A stretch of DNA of 64,000 nucleotides from Rhodoblastus acidophilus (lineage in GTDB: Bacteria > Pseudomonadota > Alphaproteobacteria > Rhizobiales > Beijerinckiaceae), in the NCBI RefSeq assembly GCF_900187365.1, contig NZ_FYDG01000001.1, positions 124,001 to 188,000 of the forward strand, in the 5' to 3' direction. Positions 18,362 through 27,116 of the stretch are shown piece after piece. Numbering within the stretch: the stretch's first letter is position 1; the number at the start of each line of letters is the position of its first letter. Below the pieces are notes generated by a model. The model was not told where the DNA came from. It saw nothing but the letters and a program-made list of their open reading frames with translations, and did no database searches. Made by a program: the position numbers and the translations under genes.

Positions 18362-19374
18362 CTATTAAGAGACCGAATTGTTGACGCCGATGGATCGCTT
18401 AGAAGATCCTGGAGAAATTCATGCGAAGACCGATGGCGAGCCGGCGGCATAGCCCCCTGGATCTTGGTTACTGCGGCGCGCAGCGCAGCCGATCCGCTAT
18501 CGAATACGACCACGTTTTCCTGATCAAAAAATGGGTGTTTGAGCACGTGACGATTATTGGTGATAATCTTGGTGCGCGCCGCCGCAGCCTCGAAGCAGCG
18601 CATCGTGATGCCAGACTGCTTAGGGTGAGCGAAGTCGATCGTGAACGATGACTCACGCAACACGCGATCATATTCCTCGCCAGGGAGCGATTTGAAATTA
18701 ATAAATCGCCAGTATTTGATATACAAATATGGATTTTTAACAAAATTAATAAAAAATGTTATGAAATTCAGCTCGTATATGTATATAAATGCATTTTTGC
18801 TACAAAGTGAATTCAACGTCTTATCAACAAAACCAAGCCGTTCCGAGTGATTTCTAAGTATCGCCGATATTTCAAACGTCACTTTCTTATCAGCATCAAT
18901 GGGCTTGCTAAATGAAAACAGGTCTACCCGCGGGAGACTGTATCTGGCGGCGTCATCGAAGTCGAATGTCGCGTATTTCGACACAAGTTTGCACCATGCG
19001 AGCGGAGAACTGTTGAACGCAAAGGAGTCGAAATTATACCCCACGATGCGGTTGGAAGCCCGTTTCAGATCGGAGATGAGCGGAGCGCGTAATCCACGCC
19101 CTTTTATGATGATGCATATTTCGTATTTTTTACCGTTTAGAAATTTTTTGCGAAAGTACATTCTCGTAAGCCAGGAAAGCAATTTGTATAGAGACATTTT
19201 CCCCATGATTTTTCCGACCATATTCGCCGGGTACTCGTCGTTTGCCAAAATTACGTTGCGCCCACCGCTCTCTAAATCAGACTTCAACGCTTTTGCGAAC
19301 GAATAGAAGTTAAGCGGCGCTATAAGTAGGATGTCGCTCGACGTTCCATCTGATGCTTCGGTAGAACCAATCAT
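18358..19374 (-). CDS. Glycosyltransferase-like protein, AT-rich, probably acquired
   Basis: This 338-residue protein has no clear signal peptide or catalytic signature I can name. The C-terminal segment FTIDFAHPKQSGITMRCFEA, followed by AAARTKIITNN, resembles the end of glycosyltransferases and LPS-biosynthesis proteins in which a conserved Glu binds the nucleotide sugar. The base composition is strikingly AT-rich relative to the rest of the window, with many Ile, Phe, Lys and Asn codons. It is bounded by transposase remnants on both sides. I infer horizontal acquisition and a role in surface glycan synthesis; the precise reaction is unknown. Confidence 0.55.
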   Translation of the reverse strand: MIGSTEASDGTSSDILLIAPLNFYSFAKALKSDLESGGRNVILANDEYPANMVGKIMGKMSLYKLLSWLTRMYFRKKFLNGKKYEICIIIKGRGLRAPLISDLKRASNRIVGYNFDSFAFNSSPLAWCKLVSKYATFDFDDAARYSLPRVDLFSFSKPIDADKKVTFEISAILRNHSERLGFVDKTLNSLCSKNAFIYIYELNFITFFINFVKNPYLYIKYWRFINFKSLPGEEYDRVLRESSFTIDFAHPKQSGITMRCFEAAAARTKIITNNRHVLKHPFFDQENVVVFDSGSAALRAAVTKIQGAMPPARHRSSHEFLQDLLSDPSASTIRSLNS

Positions 19375-19498
19375 ATTCTTTCATCTCGCATTCAGAATAA
19401 ATTCCTGGCGCGAAGAGTTCAGCAGACAGCGCGAGGAATTAAGCTTTCTCGAATTCATGGGCCGAGAGGCGCCGGTCGGAGCGCCCGATCGCCCGTTG

Positions 19499-19799
19499 AT
19501 TTTCAAAAAAATGATTTGGCGGGCCGCTCGAAAAACTTCACGCTTCGCCTTGAAGCCAGTCTCGTCGCCATTGCGCCGGGTCTTCGCCTGAGACAGGATC
19601 GCCCATCTGAGCCATTCCAGGTGAAAACCATGGACGCGCCGCCGCAGGAGATATGGAGATCAGCGCCCAACGCGCCGAAGAGAATTTCGCCGCGCCCTTC
19701 GCCAGTCCATGAGTTGTGAGCATCGCCGGATCGCGCATGCCCAGGTGATCGCGCCCCCAAATTAGCCTCGACGATCCGCCAGCGGCCGATGAGCCGGCG
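19499..19799 (-). pseudogene. Frameshifted small conserved hypothetical gene
   Basis: Reading leftward from 19799, one frame gives RRLIGRWRIVEAN. A second frame gives IWGRDHLGMRDPAML. The first frame resumes with GRGEILFGALGADL and FTWNGSD, and another frame supplies MGDPVSGED and then VKFFERPAKSFF. These blocks occur in this order in a small conserved bacterial protein family that I recognise only as hypothetical (RRIxGRWRIVEA...FTWxGxDEMDE). Several frameshifts break it. It is a relic with no intact reading frame. Confidence 0.55.
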
Positions 19800-19899
19800 G
19801 TTGGCGGGAGCGCTCGTCGCGACAACCCTGGCGGCTTCCGTCGCCGCACGAGACGTATGCCGCCCCGACTCCTGGCGTTGCGCCTCAGGCCAACGTCTT

Positions 19900-20110
19900 G
19901 CATCGTTCTCAATGTGCTGACTGATCGCTTAACCGGCGTGGCGCGCCCTGTGATTGTCGACGGCCTAGCGGCGGTCATGAAATATTGCGCGACATATGGG
20001 CGCAGTTTATTCCCGGAACGCAGGACAAAAATGCGTCCATCACATCCCTTGTCGGCGCCAAGCGCGATTCCCGTCGGACGGTTGGCGAAGATCTCGCCCA
20101 TAGCCAACGC
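19900..20110 (-). mobile_element. IS5/IS1182-like DDE transposase remnant
   Basis: Leftward translation gives SAAALAMGEIFANRP, then LGADKGCDGRIF, RPYVAQYF and ITGRAT. After a frameshift comes AISQHIEN. Intact transposases of this group read LAALxM, LGADKGYD, VTPHVAQN, AIDGRTTRH and GYAVSQRIRK in the same order. The N-terminal two thirds and the C-terminus are missing and frameshifts are present, so it cannot encode an active enzyme. Confidence 0.6.
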
Positions 20111-21193
20111 TGCCGCGCTCGTTGCGGACCATCCGTTGGAGTTGAAATCGACGGCTGGATTACGCCCGCAATTCGAGGGCGGCTCCTTGGCTGACATCTA
20201 ACCAGCGAAACCGGAGATCGGCGCCCCGCGCTTCGATATCGACGTAACTGACCGACCCGCCCGTCGACGCCAAGCAGTCCATAGCCCCATAGCATCCGGA
20301 GCAATTCACGAACCAAGATTAAGCGGAGGAATGTTTCAGTATCCTGCTGGAGATCAGGCGCCGAACGACTCTCAAAACTCTTCTGAGCTTCCAGATAACG
20401 TTCGTCCCCGGCCTACAACATCAGGAACAGGTCGTAGCCCCACCCAAGCACGGTCAATTTTGCGCCTTCAAGCGATCAAGAAATCGCAGAGATGTCGTGG
20501 CGATCGTGGCAAGTCAGGTTGACGGGAACGCTACCGCCATTTGGGTGGAGCAGTCGCCCCCTCCCATTCCAATCTGCACACAATGTATTTCTGGAACCCG
20601 GCTGCGTTAAGCCGCCCGTTCCAGAGAATTTGGCGCCACATTGATGCGCATTTTACTGCCTATCAATTGAGCAACGCTTTGAACTGTCTCTTAACGTTAA
20701 TGTATAACAGCTTTTCGGCCAAGCCTGCGAGCTGACCCATGACACAGCGAAACGCCGCGCGCATTGAGTAGGATTACTAATAACCGAGCTGTCTGAATTG
20801 GACAACCCCTGTTCAGTTTCAGTTCCGGAAATTGCCGCTGTTTGGTCAATTTGTTGTCCGCGTGACCGTCTTCGACCACAGGCTACAGGGGCGAGCGGAG
20901 CCCGTCGAAGCTAAGGGGTCGCCGATTCGCGGCCACGACGGCGTCCGGCGGAAGGAACTGGCGGCGCCTGAAAGCGCGCTTCGAGAGGAGTCCGGCGCAG
21001 CCGCGCCAGTCGTGCGCCAAAGGCTCTGCGTAAGCAGGAGGGCTCCGACGGACCGGCCAGCAAGCGCCGCACATTCGTCGCGTTGACGGGATGACCTCAC
21101 GAATGATATCAAAAATGCGCTCTGGCGGAGCTGAACGGTCCGGCCGCAAAACTACTTGCCCCGAAAACGCAACGGTTTTTCGCGAGGGGTAGC
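20111..21193 (+). other. About 1.1 kb with no supportable gene
   Basis: Only short frames occur on both strands, none with a ribosome site plus a recognisable product. The segment 20540-20830 is AT-richer than its surroundings. Together with the two relics to its left and the IS481 relic beyond the glycosyltransferase, this looks like decayed insertion-sequence or gene debris separating the sugar cluster from the methyltransferase at 21194. Confidence 0.5.
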
Positions 21194-21952
21194 ATGGCCG
21201 ATGGGAAGCCGCTCAATCGAACCGCCGCCGGCGCGGCGTCCACGCGACATAAAAAGGGAACCGTCCATCTCCCGGTGGCGGAAGCCTATGACCGCTGGGC
21301 GCGGTCTTACGAGTCCGGCGACAATCCGATGGTTTTCGGCGCGAGCCAGGCGGTTGGCCTGTTGTCGAGGACGATTGGCGCCAAGGTCGTCGTGGAGTTC
21401 GGCTGCGGCGCCGGCCGCAATCTCGCCCAACTGAAGCAGGATGGAGCCGAACGGCTCGTCGGCTGCGACCTGTCGCCGGGCATGCTGGCGAAAGCGCGGG
21501 CGCGCGACCCCGACTTCCTGCTGTTTCAGCAGGACATGAGCCAGCCCTTGCCGCTGGCCGACGGCTTCGCCGATCTGGCGCTGTTTTGCCTGTCGCTGGA
21601 ACATGTCGGCGATCTCGTCGCCCCCCTGCGCGAGGCGCGCCGTCTTGTCCGCGACGCCGGAACCGTCGCCGTGATCGAAATCCATCCCTTCCTGTCGCTC
21701 GGCGGCGTCGGCGCCCATTTCCACGACGGCGACGTCCTCGTGCGGATGCCGACCTTTCCGCATCGCTTCTGCGACTATATCGGCGCGGCGACGCGCGCCG
21801 GTCTGGCGATCGCGGCGTGTCGCGAATGGCGTCCGCGCGATCTTGACGGCGCGGCGCCTGCACAAGTCTTCAAACGCGGGCCGGATGTTCCGCTTCTGGT
21901 CGAATTCACGCTGACCAGGGCCGGCCCCGCGATCATGGAGGAACGATTGTGA
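21194..21952 (+). CDS. SAM-dependent methyltransferase, class I (BioC/UbiE-like)
   Basis: The 252-residue protein has the SAM-binding motif I VVEFGCGAGRNLAQL, motif II-like LVGCDLSPGMLAKAR and LPLADGFADLALFCLSLEHV, the usual layout of class I small-molecule methyltransferases. An N-terminal AEAYDRWARSYE segment is typical of the Methyltransf_11 group. The substrate is unknown. The gene overlaps the following LOG-family gene by four bases (GTGA), so the two are translationally coupled. Confidence 0.8.
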   Translation: MADGKPLNRTAAGAASTRHKKGTVHLPVAEAYDRWARSYESGDNPMVFGASQAVGLLSRTIGAKVVVEFGCGAGRNLAQLKQDGAERLVGCDLSPGMLAKARARDPDFLLFQQDMSQPLPLADGFADLALFCLSLEHVGDLVAPLREARRLVRDAGTVAVIEIHPFLSLGGVGAHFHDGDVLVRMPTFPHRFCDYIGAATRAGLAIAACREWRPRDLDGAAPAQVFKRGPDVPLLVEFTLTRAGPAIMEERL

Positions 21953-22527
21953 GATATTGCGTCTTTTCGGGCTCCAGTTCGGGGCGGTCGCCCATTTACG
22001 CCGAAGCGGCGGAGCGGCTCGGCCATGCGCTCGCCGAAGCCGGGATCGGTCTCGTCTATGGCGGCGCCTCGGTCGGCCTGATGGGAATCATCGCCGACGC
22101 GGTCCAGTCTCGCGGCGGCGAGGTCATCGGCGTCATCCCGCGCGCGCTGGTGGAAAAAGAGGTGGCGCACAAGACCCTCGCCGATCTCAGGGTGGTCGAA
22201 ACCATGCACCAGCGCAAGGCGCTGATGGCCGAACTGTCGGACGGCTTCATCGCCCTGCCCGGCGGCCTCGGCACACTTGAAGAGCTTTTCGAGGTTTGGA
22301 CCTGGGCGCAGCTCGGCTATCACGGCAAACCCTGCGCGCTGCTCGACGTCGGCGGATTCTACCAGAGTCTGACCGCCTTCCTCGACCATGTCGTCGCGGA
22401 GGCCTTTCTGAAGCCGATTCACCGCGACATGCTGATTGTCGAACGCGAGCCGACGCAATTATTGGCCGCCTTGCGGGCCTATCGGGCGCCGCAGGCGACG
22501 AAATGGATCGCGGCGACCCCGGCGTGA
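21949..22527 (+). CDS. LOG family (TIGR00730) nucleotide 5'-monophosphate phosphoribohydrolase
   Basis: The protein has 192 residues and the family hallmark PGGLGTLEELFE around residue 104, preceded by MHQRKALMAELSDGFIALP. LOG-type enzymes release the base from cytokinin riboside 5'-monophosphate or AMP-like nucleotides. Bacterial members may serve nucleotide salvage rather than hormone synthesis. It starts at a GTG inside the stop of the methyltransferase gene, with GGAGG seven bases upstream. No isopentenyltransferase is visible nearby, so cytokinin production is not implied. Confidence 0.85.
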   Translation: MRYCVFSGSSSGRSPIYAEAAERLGHALAEAGIGLVYGGASVGLMGIIADAVQSRGGEVIGVIPRALVEKEVAHKTLADLRVVETMHQRKALMAELSDGFIALPGGLGTLEELFEVWTWAQLGYHGKPCALLDVGGFYQSLTAFLDHVVAEAFLKPIHRDMLIVEREPTQLLAALRAYRAPQATKWIAATPA

Positions 22528-22772
22528 CGCCGCAGGTCGCTCGCCTGGGCTGCGCGTTATGCGCTGATGGCCGTCGACGCAGGTCTCGTCGACGGCGCAA
22601 ACGCGTCATGCGGCGCTTTCAAACAGGAGGGACGGACCAGCGTCGGCGCTAAGACCGGGCGCGACCGGAATTGCACGCCGAGCGCGTAACACTTTTGGCG
22701 CTCGTGCGTAATCTCGTCGAGGGTCAAGGCGCCAGATCCTTGTCTTATCGCCATAACGCACAGGAGATCAGA

Positions 22773-23048
22773 ATGCCCGTCACGAAGAACAGCCGGAAAC
22801 TTGCCCGCGGCGCCGCCGTAGGAGCCACCTTTGTCCTCGCGCTCGTCGCTGGGTCCGGCGCTCAAGCCGGCTCGGCGCACGCCAACCACATGAGATCGTC
22901 CGATCGGGCGATGCAGGCGTCCGGCGAATACGCCGCGCCGTGGCCCGGCGCCTGCATTCCCGCCAATGGCGCGCAGATCCTCGGCGGTTTCGCGAGTCCC
23001 GACGATCTTCTCGACGTCAACACGGGAGCCATTTGCGGCAAGCGCTGA
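22773..23048 (+). CDS. Small secreted protein of unknown function
   Basis: ATG 22773 has AGGAG upstream and begins a basic N-terminus (MPVTKNSRKLARG), then a hydrophobic core (AAVGATFVLALVAGSGAQAG) and a mature domain of about 55 residues. Two cysteines in the mature part (PGACIPANG and GAICGK) could form a disulfide. I recognise no family. An in-frame start at 22671 exists but lacks a signal peptide. It is transcribed toward the convergent TonB-dependent receptor. Confidence 0.5.
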   Translation: MPVTKNSRKLARGAAVGATFVLALVAGSGAQAGSAHANHMRSSDRAMQASGEYAAPWPGACIPANGAQILGGFASPDDLLDVNTGAICGKR

Positions 23049-23157
23049 CGACGCCAACACGCGAGGCTTCCGTCGGAAGCCTCGCCGTCGCGCGGCCTGA
23101 GCCGCATTGATGTTTTCCCCGTCCCAGCGTCATGTCGGCAGGCAAGACGCCAGCGCG

Positions 23158-25572
23158 TCAGTATTTCGCTATGACCGCCGCCGGCGCGACGACCGGCGTG
23201 TCGAAGGCGACGCGCACGCCGCCATAGATCGAGAACGGCTGCGCGGGACTGACGCTGCGGGCGTCGGTGAAAGCGCCGGGGAAAGGCTGCTGCTCCAGGT
23301 TCAGATAGGTTCCGTAGTTGTAATAGCGGCGGTCGAGCAGATTGGTCGCGCGGGTGAACACGGTGACGTTGTCGAGCACGCGATAGGAAGCGTTGAGGCC
23401 GAAAGTGACATAGGCCGGCAGCTTGGCGTTCTTGTTGTCCTCATCGCCGACATAGCGTTGCGCGCCGACGAAAAGCATGTCCGCGCCAATGGTCGCGCGC
23501 GAGGTCACGTCCCAGTCCACGCTCACCTTCACGCGATGGCGCGGGACCATCGGCAATTGGTTGCCCGGCGTCACCAGAATCTGGCCGTCGTCGGCGGACG
23601 GGCTGTTCGACGTCAATGTGAACGTGTCGCGGAAGGTGGCGTCGATAAACGTGTAGGACGCGCGCAGCGCCACGTCCGCATAGCGATAGTTGAGCGCGGT
23701 TTCCACGCCCTGGCGCAGGGTGGAGCCGACATTGGCGAAATAGCCGAAGCCGGACAGTTGCGAGGGGATGTTGAGAATGTCGTTCTCGTTGCGAGTGCGG
23801 AACGCGCCCGCCTTCCACGACAGCGCGCCATAGCCGCCGAAATCGTGCTGGCCGCGCAGGCCCGCCTCAAACGTGCGCGACACCACCTGCTTCAGCGGCG
23901 GATCGGACACCAGGAAAGCGGCAAGCACACAGGGCCGCTCGGGATTGGCGCAGCCCAGCTCCAGCGGCGTCGGCGCCCGATTGCCTTCGGCGTAAGAGCC
24001 GTAAGCCTGCAGGTCCGGCGTGATCTTGTAGGTAAGGCCGGCAAGCGGATTGACATGAGTGAAGCTGTATTGGCCGTTCACGTCGCCGCCGGGAATCTGG
24101 TCGAACAGCGAAATGGACGCGTAGTTGACGCGCGCGCCGGCGGACACGGTCAACCGGTCGGTGACGTCAAAAGCGTCGAGCGCGTGAACGCCGAGATAGC
24201 GGTTGATGGCGTGGGTGTCGACCGGGCCGAACACCGTCTGTCCGCTGTTCGGATCGAGGATGGTCCCGACCGGCGTTCCCGAGCCGGCCACGACATAATC
24301 CGAACCGATGATCCCCAGTTCGGAATTCGCCGCGAAGGACGTCTGTCCGTAGTCAAACGAGGCGCCGATGCTGAAGCGGTTCCTGTGACCGAACAGGTCG
24401 TCGCGATTGTTGAGTTGCAGCGCCGTCCCCACGCTGGTCGTCAGCGTGCGGGTGCGGTCGATCTCGCCGAGCGTCGCGCCCGCGAACGGCGCCGAAGGAA
24501 TGTTGGTCGTAGAAGGATTGTCGTCGTTGAAACACAGCGTGGCGTCGCCGCAATCGTAGACGTCGGTCGGGTTGCCGTCGACGGTGCGCTGGATGAAGCG
24601 GCGGACATAGGCGTTGGCGTTGAGCGTCCAGGTCGGGGTCAGCGCGAACGCGCCGGTGAGATTGATCATGCCGAACTGGCGCTCGGAGGTCTGCGGCGTG
24701 GTGTAAACGCCGCCCCAGTCCTGCTGAACCTGTTCAATCGGCGAGGTGCCGGCGGCGCCGAACTTGTTGGAGGCGAGGCCGACATTCAGGTGGATTTCGT
24801 GGCCTTCGTTGCGATAGCCGAGATCGCCATAGAAGCGGCGGACATTCGATTCGGAAAATCTGCGATAGCCGTCGTCGTGAACGTATTCAAGCGCGCCGTA
24901 GAAGGCGAACTGACCGATCTGCTTGCCATATTCGAGCGCGGCCTGGAAGCGGCCATAGGAGCCGCCCTGCAATTCCAGCTGGCCGCCCTGAAAGGCGAAG
25001 CCGTCTTTCATCCTGACGTTGAGCGCGCCGCCCAGCGCGTTGAGGCCGAAGGCCGGATTGTTGGAAATCAGGTCGAGGGAGGCGATGGCGAAGGTCGGGA
25101 TCAGGTCCCAGTTCATCGTATCGCCGAACGCCTCATTGACGCGCACGCCGTTCTGATAGACGGCGAGGCCCTGCGGCGTCCCTTCGATCGGCGAGGCGAC
25201 AAAGCCGCGATATTCGACGTCGGGCGTGAGGGGGTTGCCCGACGGCGCTTGCAGGCTGACGCTGGGCGCGGAGCGGTTCAACGCCTCCGCGACATCGGGC
25301 GAAGCAGTGCGGCGGATGTCCTCGGCGGAAACATGCGTGTTGTTGGCCGGACGGCTGTCGATCACCGGCTCCACCGCCAGAGCGGTCGGAGGCGCTGATA
25401 CAGGCGCCGGCGCGGGCGAAGGGGCTACGGGCGCGACGACCGGGGCGCGACGCAGCGCGCTTGGCGTATCCGTGGTGACATTGATGTCGGGCAGCGTCAC
25501 CGTTTGCGCATGGACGCCGGTTGCTCCCAATGCGATCAGAACGCTCGCCACCGACAGACTTGCACGAATCAT
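23158..25572 (-). CDS. TonB-dependent outer-membrane receptor
   Basis: The 804-residue protein has a signal peptide (MIRASLSVASVLIALGATGVHA). A TonB-box-like stretch follows (LPDINVTTDTPSAL), then a Pro/Ala linker, a plug domain (SAEDIRRTASPDVAEALN to about residue 220) and a long 22-strand-type barrel. NPLAGLTYKITPDLQAYGSY and ATNLLDRRYYNYGTY are typical barrel segments. The protein continues about 13 residues after GGVRVAF, where most barrels would end. The family imports siderophores, cobalamin, metals or sugars using TonB energy; the ligand is unknown. Two GGGA-N5-TCCC dyads lie 180-210 bases upstream. Confidence 0.85.
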   Translation of the reverse strand: MIRASLSVASVLIALGATGVHAQTVTLPDINVTTDTPSALRRAPVVAPVAPSPAPAPVSAPPTALAVEPVIDSRPANNTHVSAEDIRRTASPDVAEALNRSAPSVSLQAPSGNPLTPDVEYRGFVASPIEGTPQGLAVYQNGVRVNEAFGDTMNWDLIPTFAIASLDLISNNPAFGLNALGGALNVRMKDGFAFQGGQLELQGGSYGRFQAALEYGKQIGQFAFYGALEYVHDDGYRRFSESNVRRFYGDLGYRNEGHEIHLNVGLASNKFGAAGTSPIEQVQQDWGGVYTTPQTSERQFGMINLTGAFALTPTWTLNANAYVRRFIQRTVDGNPTDVYDCGDATLCFNDDNPSTTNIPSAPFAGATLGEIDRTRTLTTSVGTALQLNNRDDLFGHRNRFSIGASFDYGQTSFAANSELGIIGSDYVVAGSGTPVGTILDPNSGQTVFGPVDTHAINRYLGVHALDAFDVTDRLTVSAGARVNYASISLFDQIPGGDVNGQYSFTHVNPLAGLTYKITPDLQAYGSYAEGNRAPTPLELGCANPERPCVLAAFLVSDPPLKQVVSRTFEAGLRGQHDFGGYGALSWKAGAFRTRNENDILNIPSQLSGFGYFANVGSTLRQGVETALNYRYADVALRASYTFIDATFRDTFTLTSNSPSADDGQILVTPGNQLPMVPRHRVKVSVDWDVTSRATIGADMLFVGAQRYVGDEDNKNAKLPAYVTFGLNASYRVLDNVTVFTRATNLLDRRYYNYGTYLNLEQQPFPGAFTDARSVSPAQPFSIYGGVRVAFDTPVVAPAAVIAKY

Positions 25573-25749
25573 GAATTCCCCCCTCCAGGCGTTTTTTTAC
25601 CGCCTCTGCGGTTCCGTCGTCCGACGGCCCGCAATGAGGAATTAAATATCACCGCAGGAAACAGGCAATTGTCCCATCGGAAGGAGGCGCCAAATTCAGC
25701 CATATTTCCGCGCATGTGTGGCAAAGCAGCGACAGTACAATTATTTTTT

Positions 25750-25784
25750 GGGAGCGTATCCCGCAGTAAATGGGATTTTTTCCC
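25750..25784. promoter_or_regulatory. Twin GGGA-N5-TCCC dyads
   Basis: GGGA-GCGTA-TCCC (25750-25762) and GGGA-TTTTT-TCCC (25772-25784) are two inverted repeats with identical 5-base spacers and starts exactly 22 bases apart, about two helical turns. Each is followed by G. They sit in the 347-base gap between the recombinase and the TonB-receptor start at 25572. They look like a double operator for a dimeric regulator; the regulator is unknown. Confidence 0.45.
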
Positions 25785-25919
25785 GAAATACGCCCGCATG
25801 ATTCATCCAGATAGGACGAATTGAACTCCGCAAGAACCTGTAACGGGCGTCACGCAGCCATTATGGCCAAGTATAAGCTGACGGAGCCGGCGTTTGATTC
25901 GCCCGCCGATCCTGCTGCG

Positions 25920-26993
25920 TCACAACCCCGCCGCCTTGGTGAGATTGACGCGGAAACGGTCGCGGCGGCGCTGGTAGCGCCGGGTCATTTCGGCGCTGGC
26001 GTGGCCGAGCTGCTTTTGCACATAGCGTTCGTCCACCTCCGCCGAGGAGGCGAGGCCGGCGCGCAGCGAATGGCCCGCGAATTTCGCCTTGCGCTCGGCT
26101 TCGGTGAGATCGGGCCGCACGCCGGCGGCGAGCGCGGCGCGTTTGACCAGACGCGCGACATGGCGATCGTTGAGCCGCTCCGCGCCGACCTTGCGGCCCT
26201 CGCCGGCGATGCGCCGGAACAGCGGCCCATGGCCGATCCGGGCGAACTGCAGCCAAGTGGTCAGCGCGGCGACGGGGCAGGTGGCCTCCGACGAGCCGCG
26301 CCCGATTTCGACCTCGCGCCAGCCGGTCTTGCCGCGCAGCGTAAGCACCATGCCTTTGTCGAGGATCTCGATCCAGCCGGCGCCGTCCTCGGTCTGGCCG
26401 CGCCCGCAATCCAGGCCGACGATCTCCGAGCGGCGCAGGCCGCCGGCGAAGCCCAGCAGCAGAATGGCGCGGTCGCGCAGGCCGCGCAGCCCGCCGCGGC
26501 TCAACGTCTCCAGCATGGCGATCAGATCGTCGGGCAGCAAAGCCTCTTTTTGCACGGGCGGCGCGCCATGAGTGTTGCGCACGCCGGCCAGCACGGTGGC
26601 GATATGGCGGTCCTTGCGGTCGAGCGGCGCGCCGCGCTGCGCGTAATTCCAGGTCAAGGCCGACAGGCGCCGTTCGATGGTGGCGACCGAATTGGCCTTC
26701 TGGTCCGGGCTGGCCGCGCCCGAGGCGCAGGCGGCGACATAGAGGCCGACGATCTCGGGATCGGGCGGCATCACCTCCAGCCGCTGGCGGCGACACCAGG
26801 CGCAGAAATGTTTCCAGTCGGCGGCGTAGGCCCGCCTTGTGTTGTCCGAACTGGCGGCTTTGGCGTAGTCGCGGGCGCGCTCGGCCAGCCGCTCCAGATG
26901 CGCGGGAACCTCACCGGTTGCGCTACGCGGCGCAACCAGGGCGCCTTCGCCGGGAGGGGGCGAATCGTCCGGGATCGTCCTGTCCATCGTCAT
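25920..26993 (-). CDS. Tyrosine recombinase / site-specific integrase
   Basis: The 357-residue protein has a SAM-like N-terminal core-binding domain (SSDNTRRAYAADWKHFCAWC) and a C-terminal catalytic domain. Visible catalytic residues are Arg in GGLRRSEI, the HxxR block GHSLRAGL, His in QLGHAS, and the nucleophile Tyr in EMTRRYQRRRD near the end. It cuts and rejoins DNA through a 3'-phosphotyrosine. It stands alone: no excisionase, phage gene, tRNA or repeats that look like attachment sites are visible nearby. It may be a relic integrase or a chromosomal recombinase. Confidence 0.85.
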   Translation of the reverse strand: MTMDRTIPDDSPPPGEGALVAPRSATGEVPAHLERLAERARDYAKAASSDNTRRAYAADWKHFCAWCRRQRLEVMPPDPEIVGLYVAACASGAASPDQKANSVATIERRLSALTWNYAQRGAPLDRKDRHIATVLAGVRNTHGAPPVQKEALLPDDLIAMLETLSRGGLRGLRDRAILLLGFAGGLRRSEIVGLDCGRGQTEDGAGWIEILDKGMVLTLRGKTGWREVEIGRGSSEATCPVAALTTWLQFARIGHGPLFRRIAGEGRKVGAERLNDRHVARLVKRAALAAGVRPDLTEAERKAKFAGHSLRAGLASSAEVDERYVQKQLGHASAEMTRRYQRRRDRFRVNLTKAAGL

Positions 26994-27116
26994 CCCACCG
27001 AAACGGATTGGGCGCGGCTTGTCGGCGGCGTGACGATGAAAAACCGGGCTTTCGCGGGCATGACGGCGCTCCTTCAGCGCGCCGCAAGCTACCGATGTCG
27101 CGAATCCCTGTCAATT

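Noticed and set aside
19538-20197. A 219-residue minus-strand protein
   Set aside because: It strings together one frame of a transposase relic and of a frameshifted small gene; homologous blocks continue in other frames.
20880-20915. GCGAGCGGAGCCCGTCGAAGC as a mobile repeat
   Set aside because: It resembles a common dispersed intergenic motif but only one copy is visible here, so a repeat cannot be claimed.
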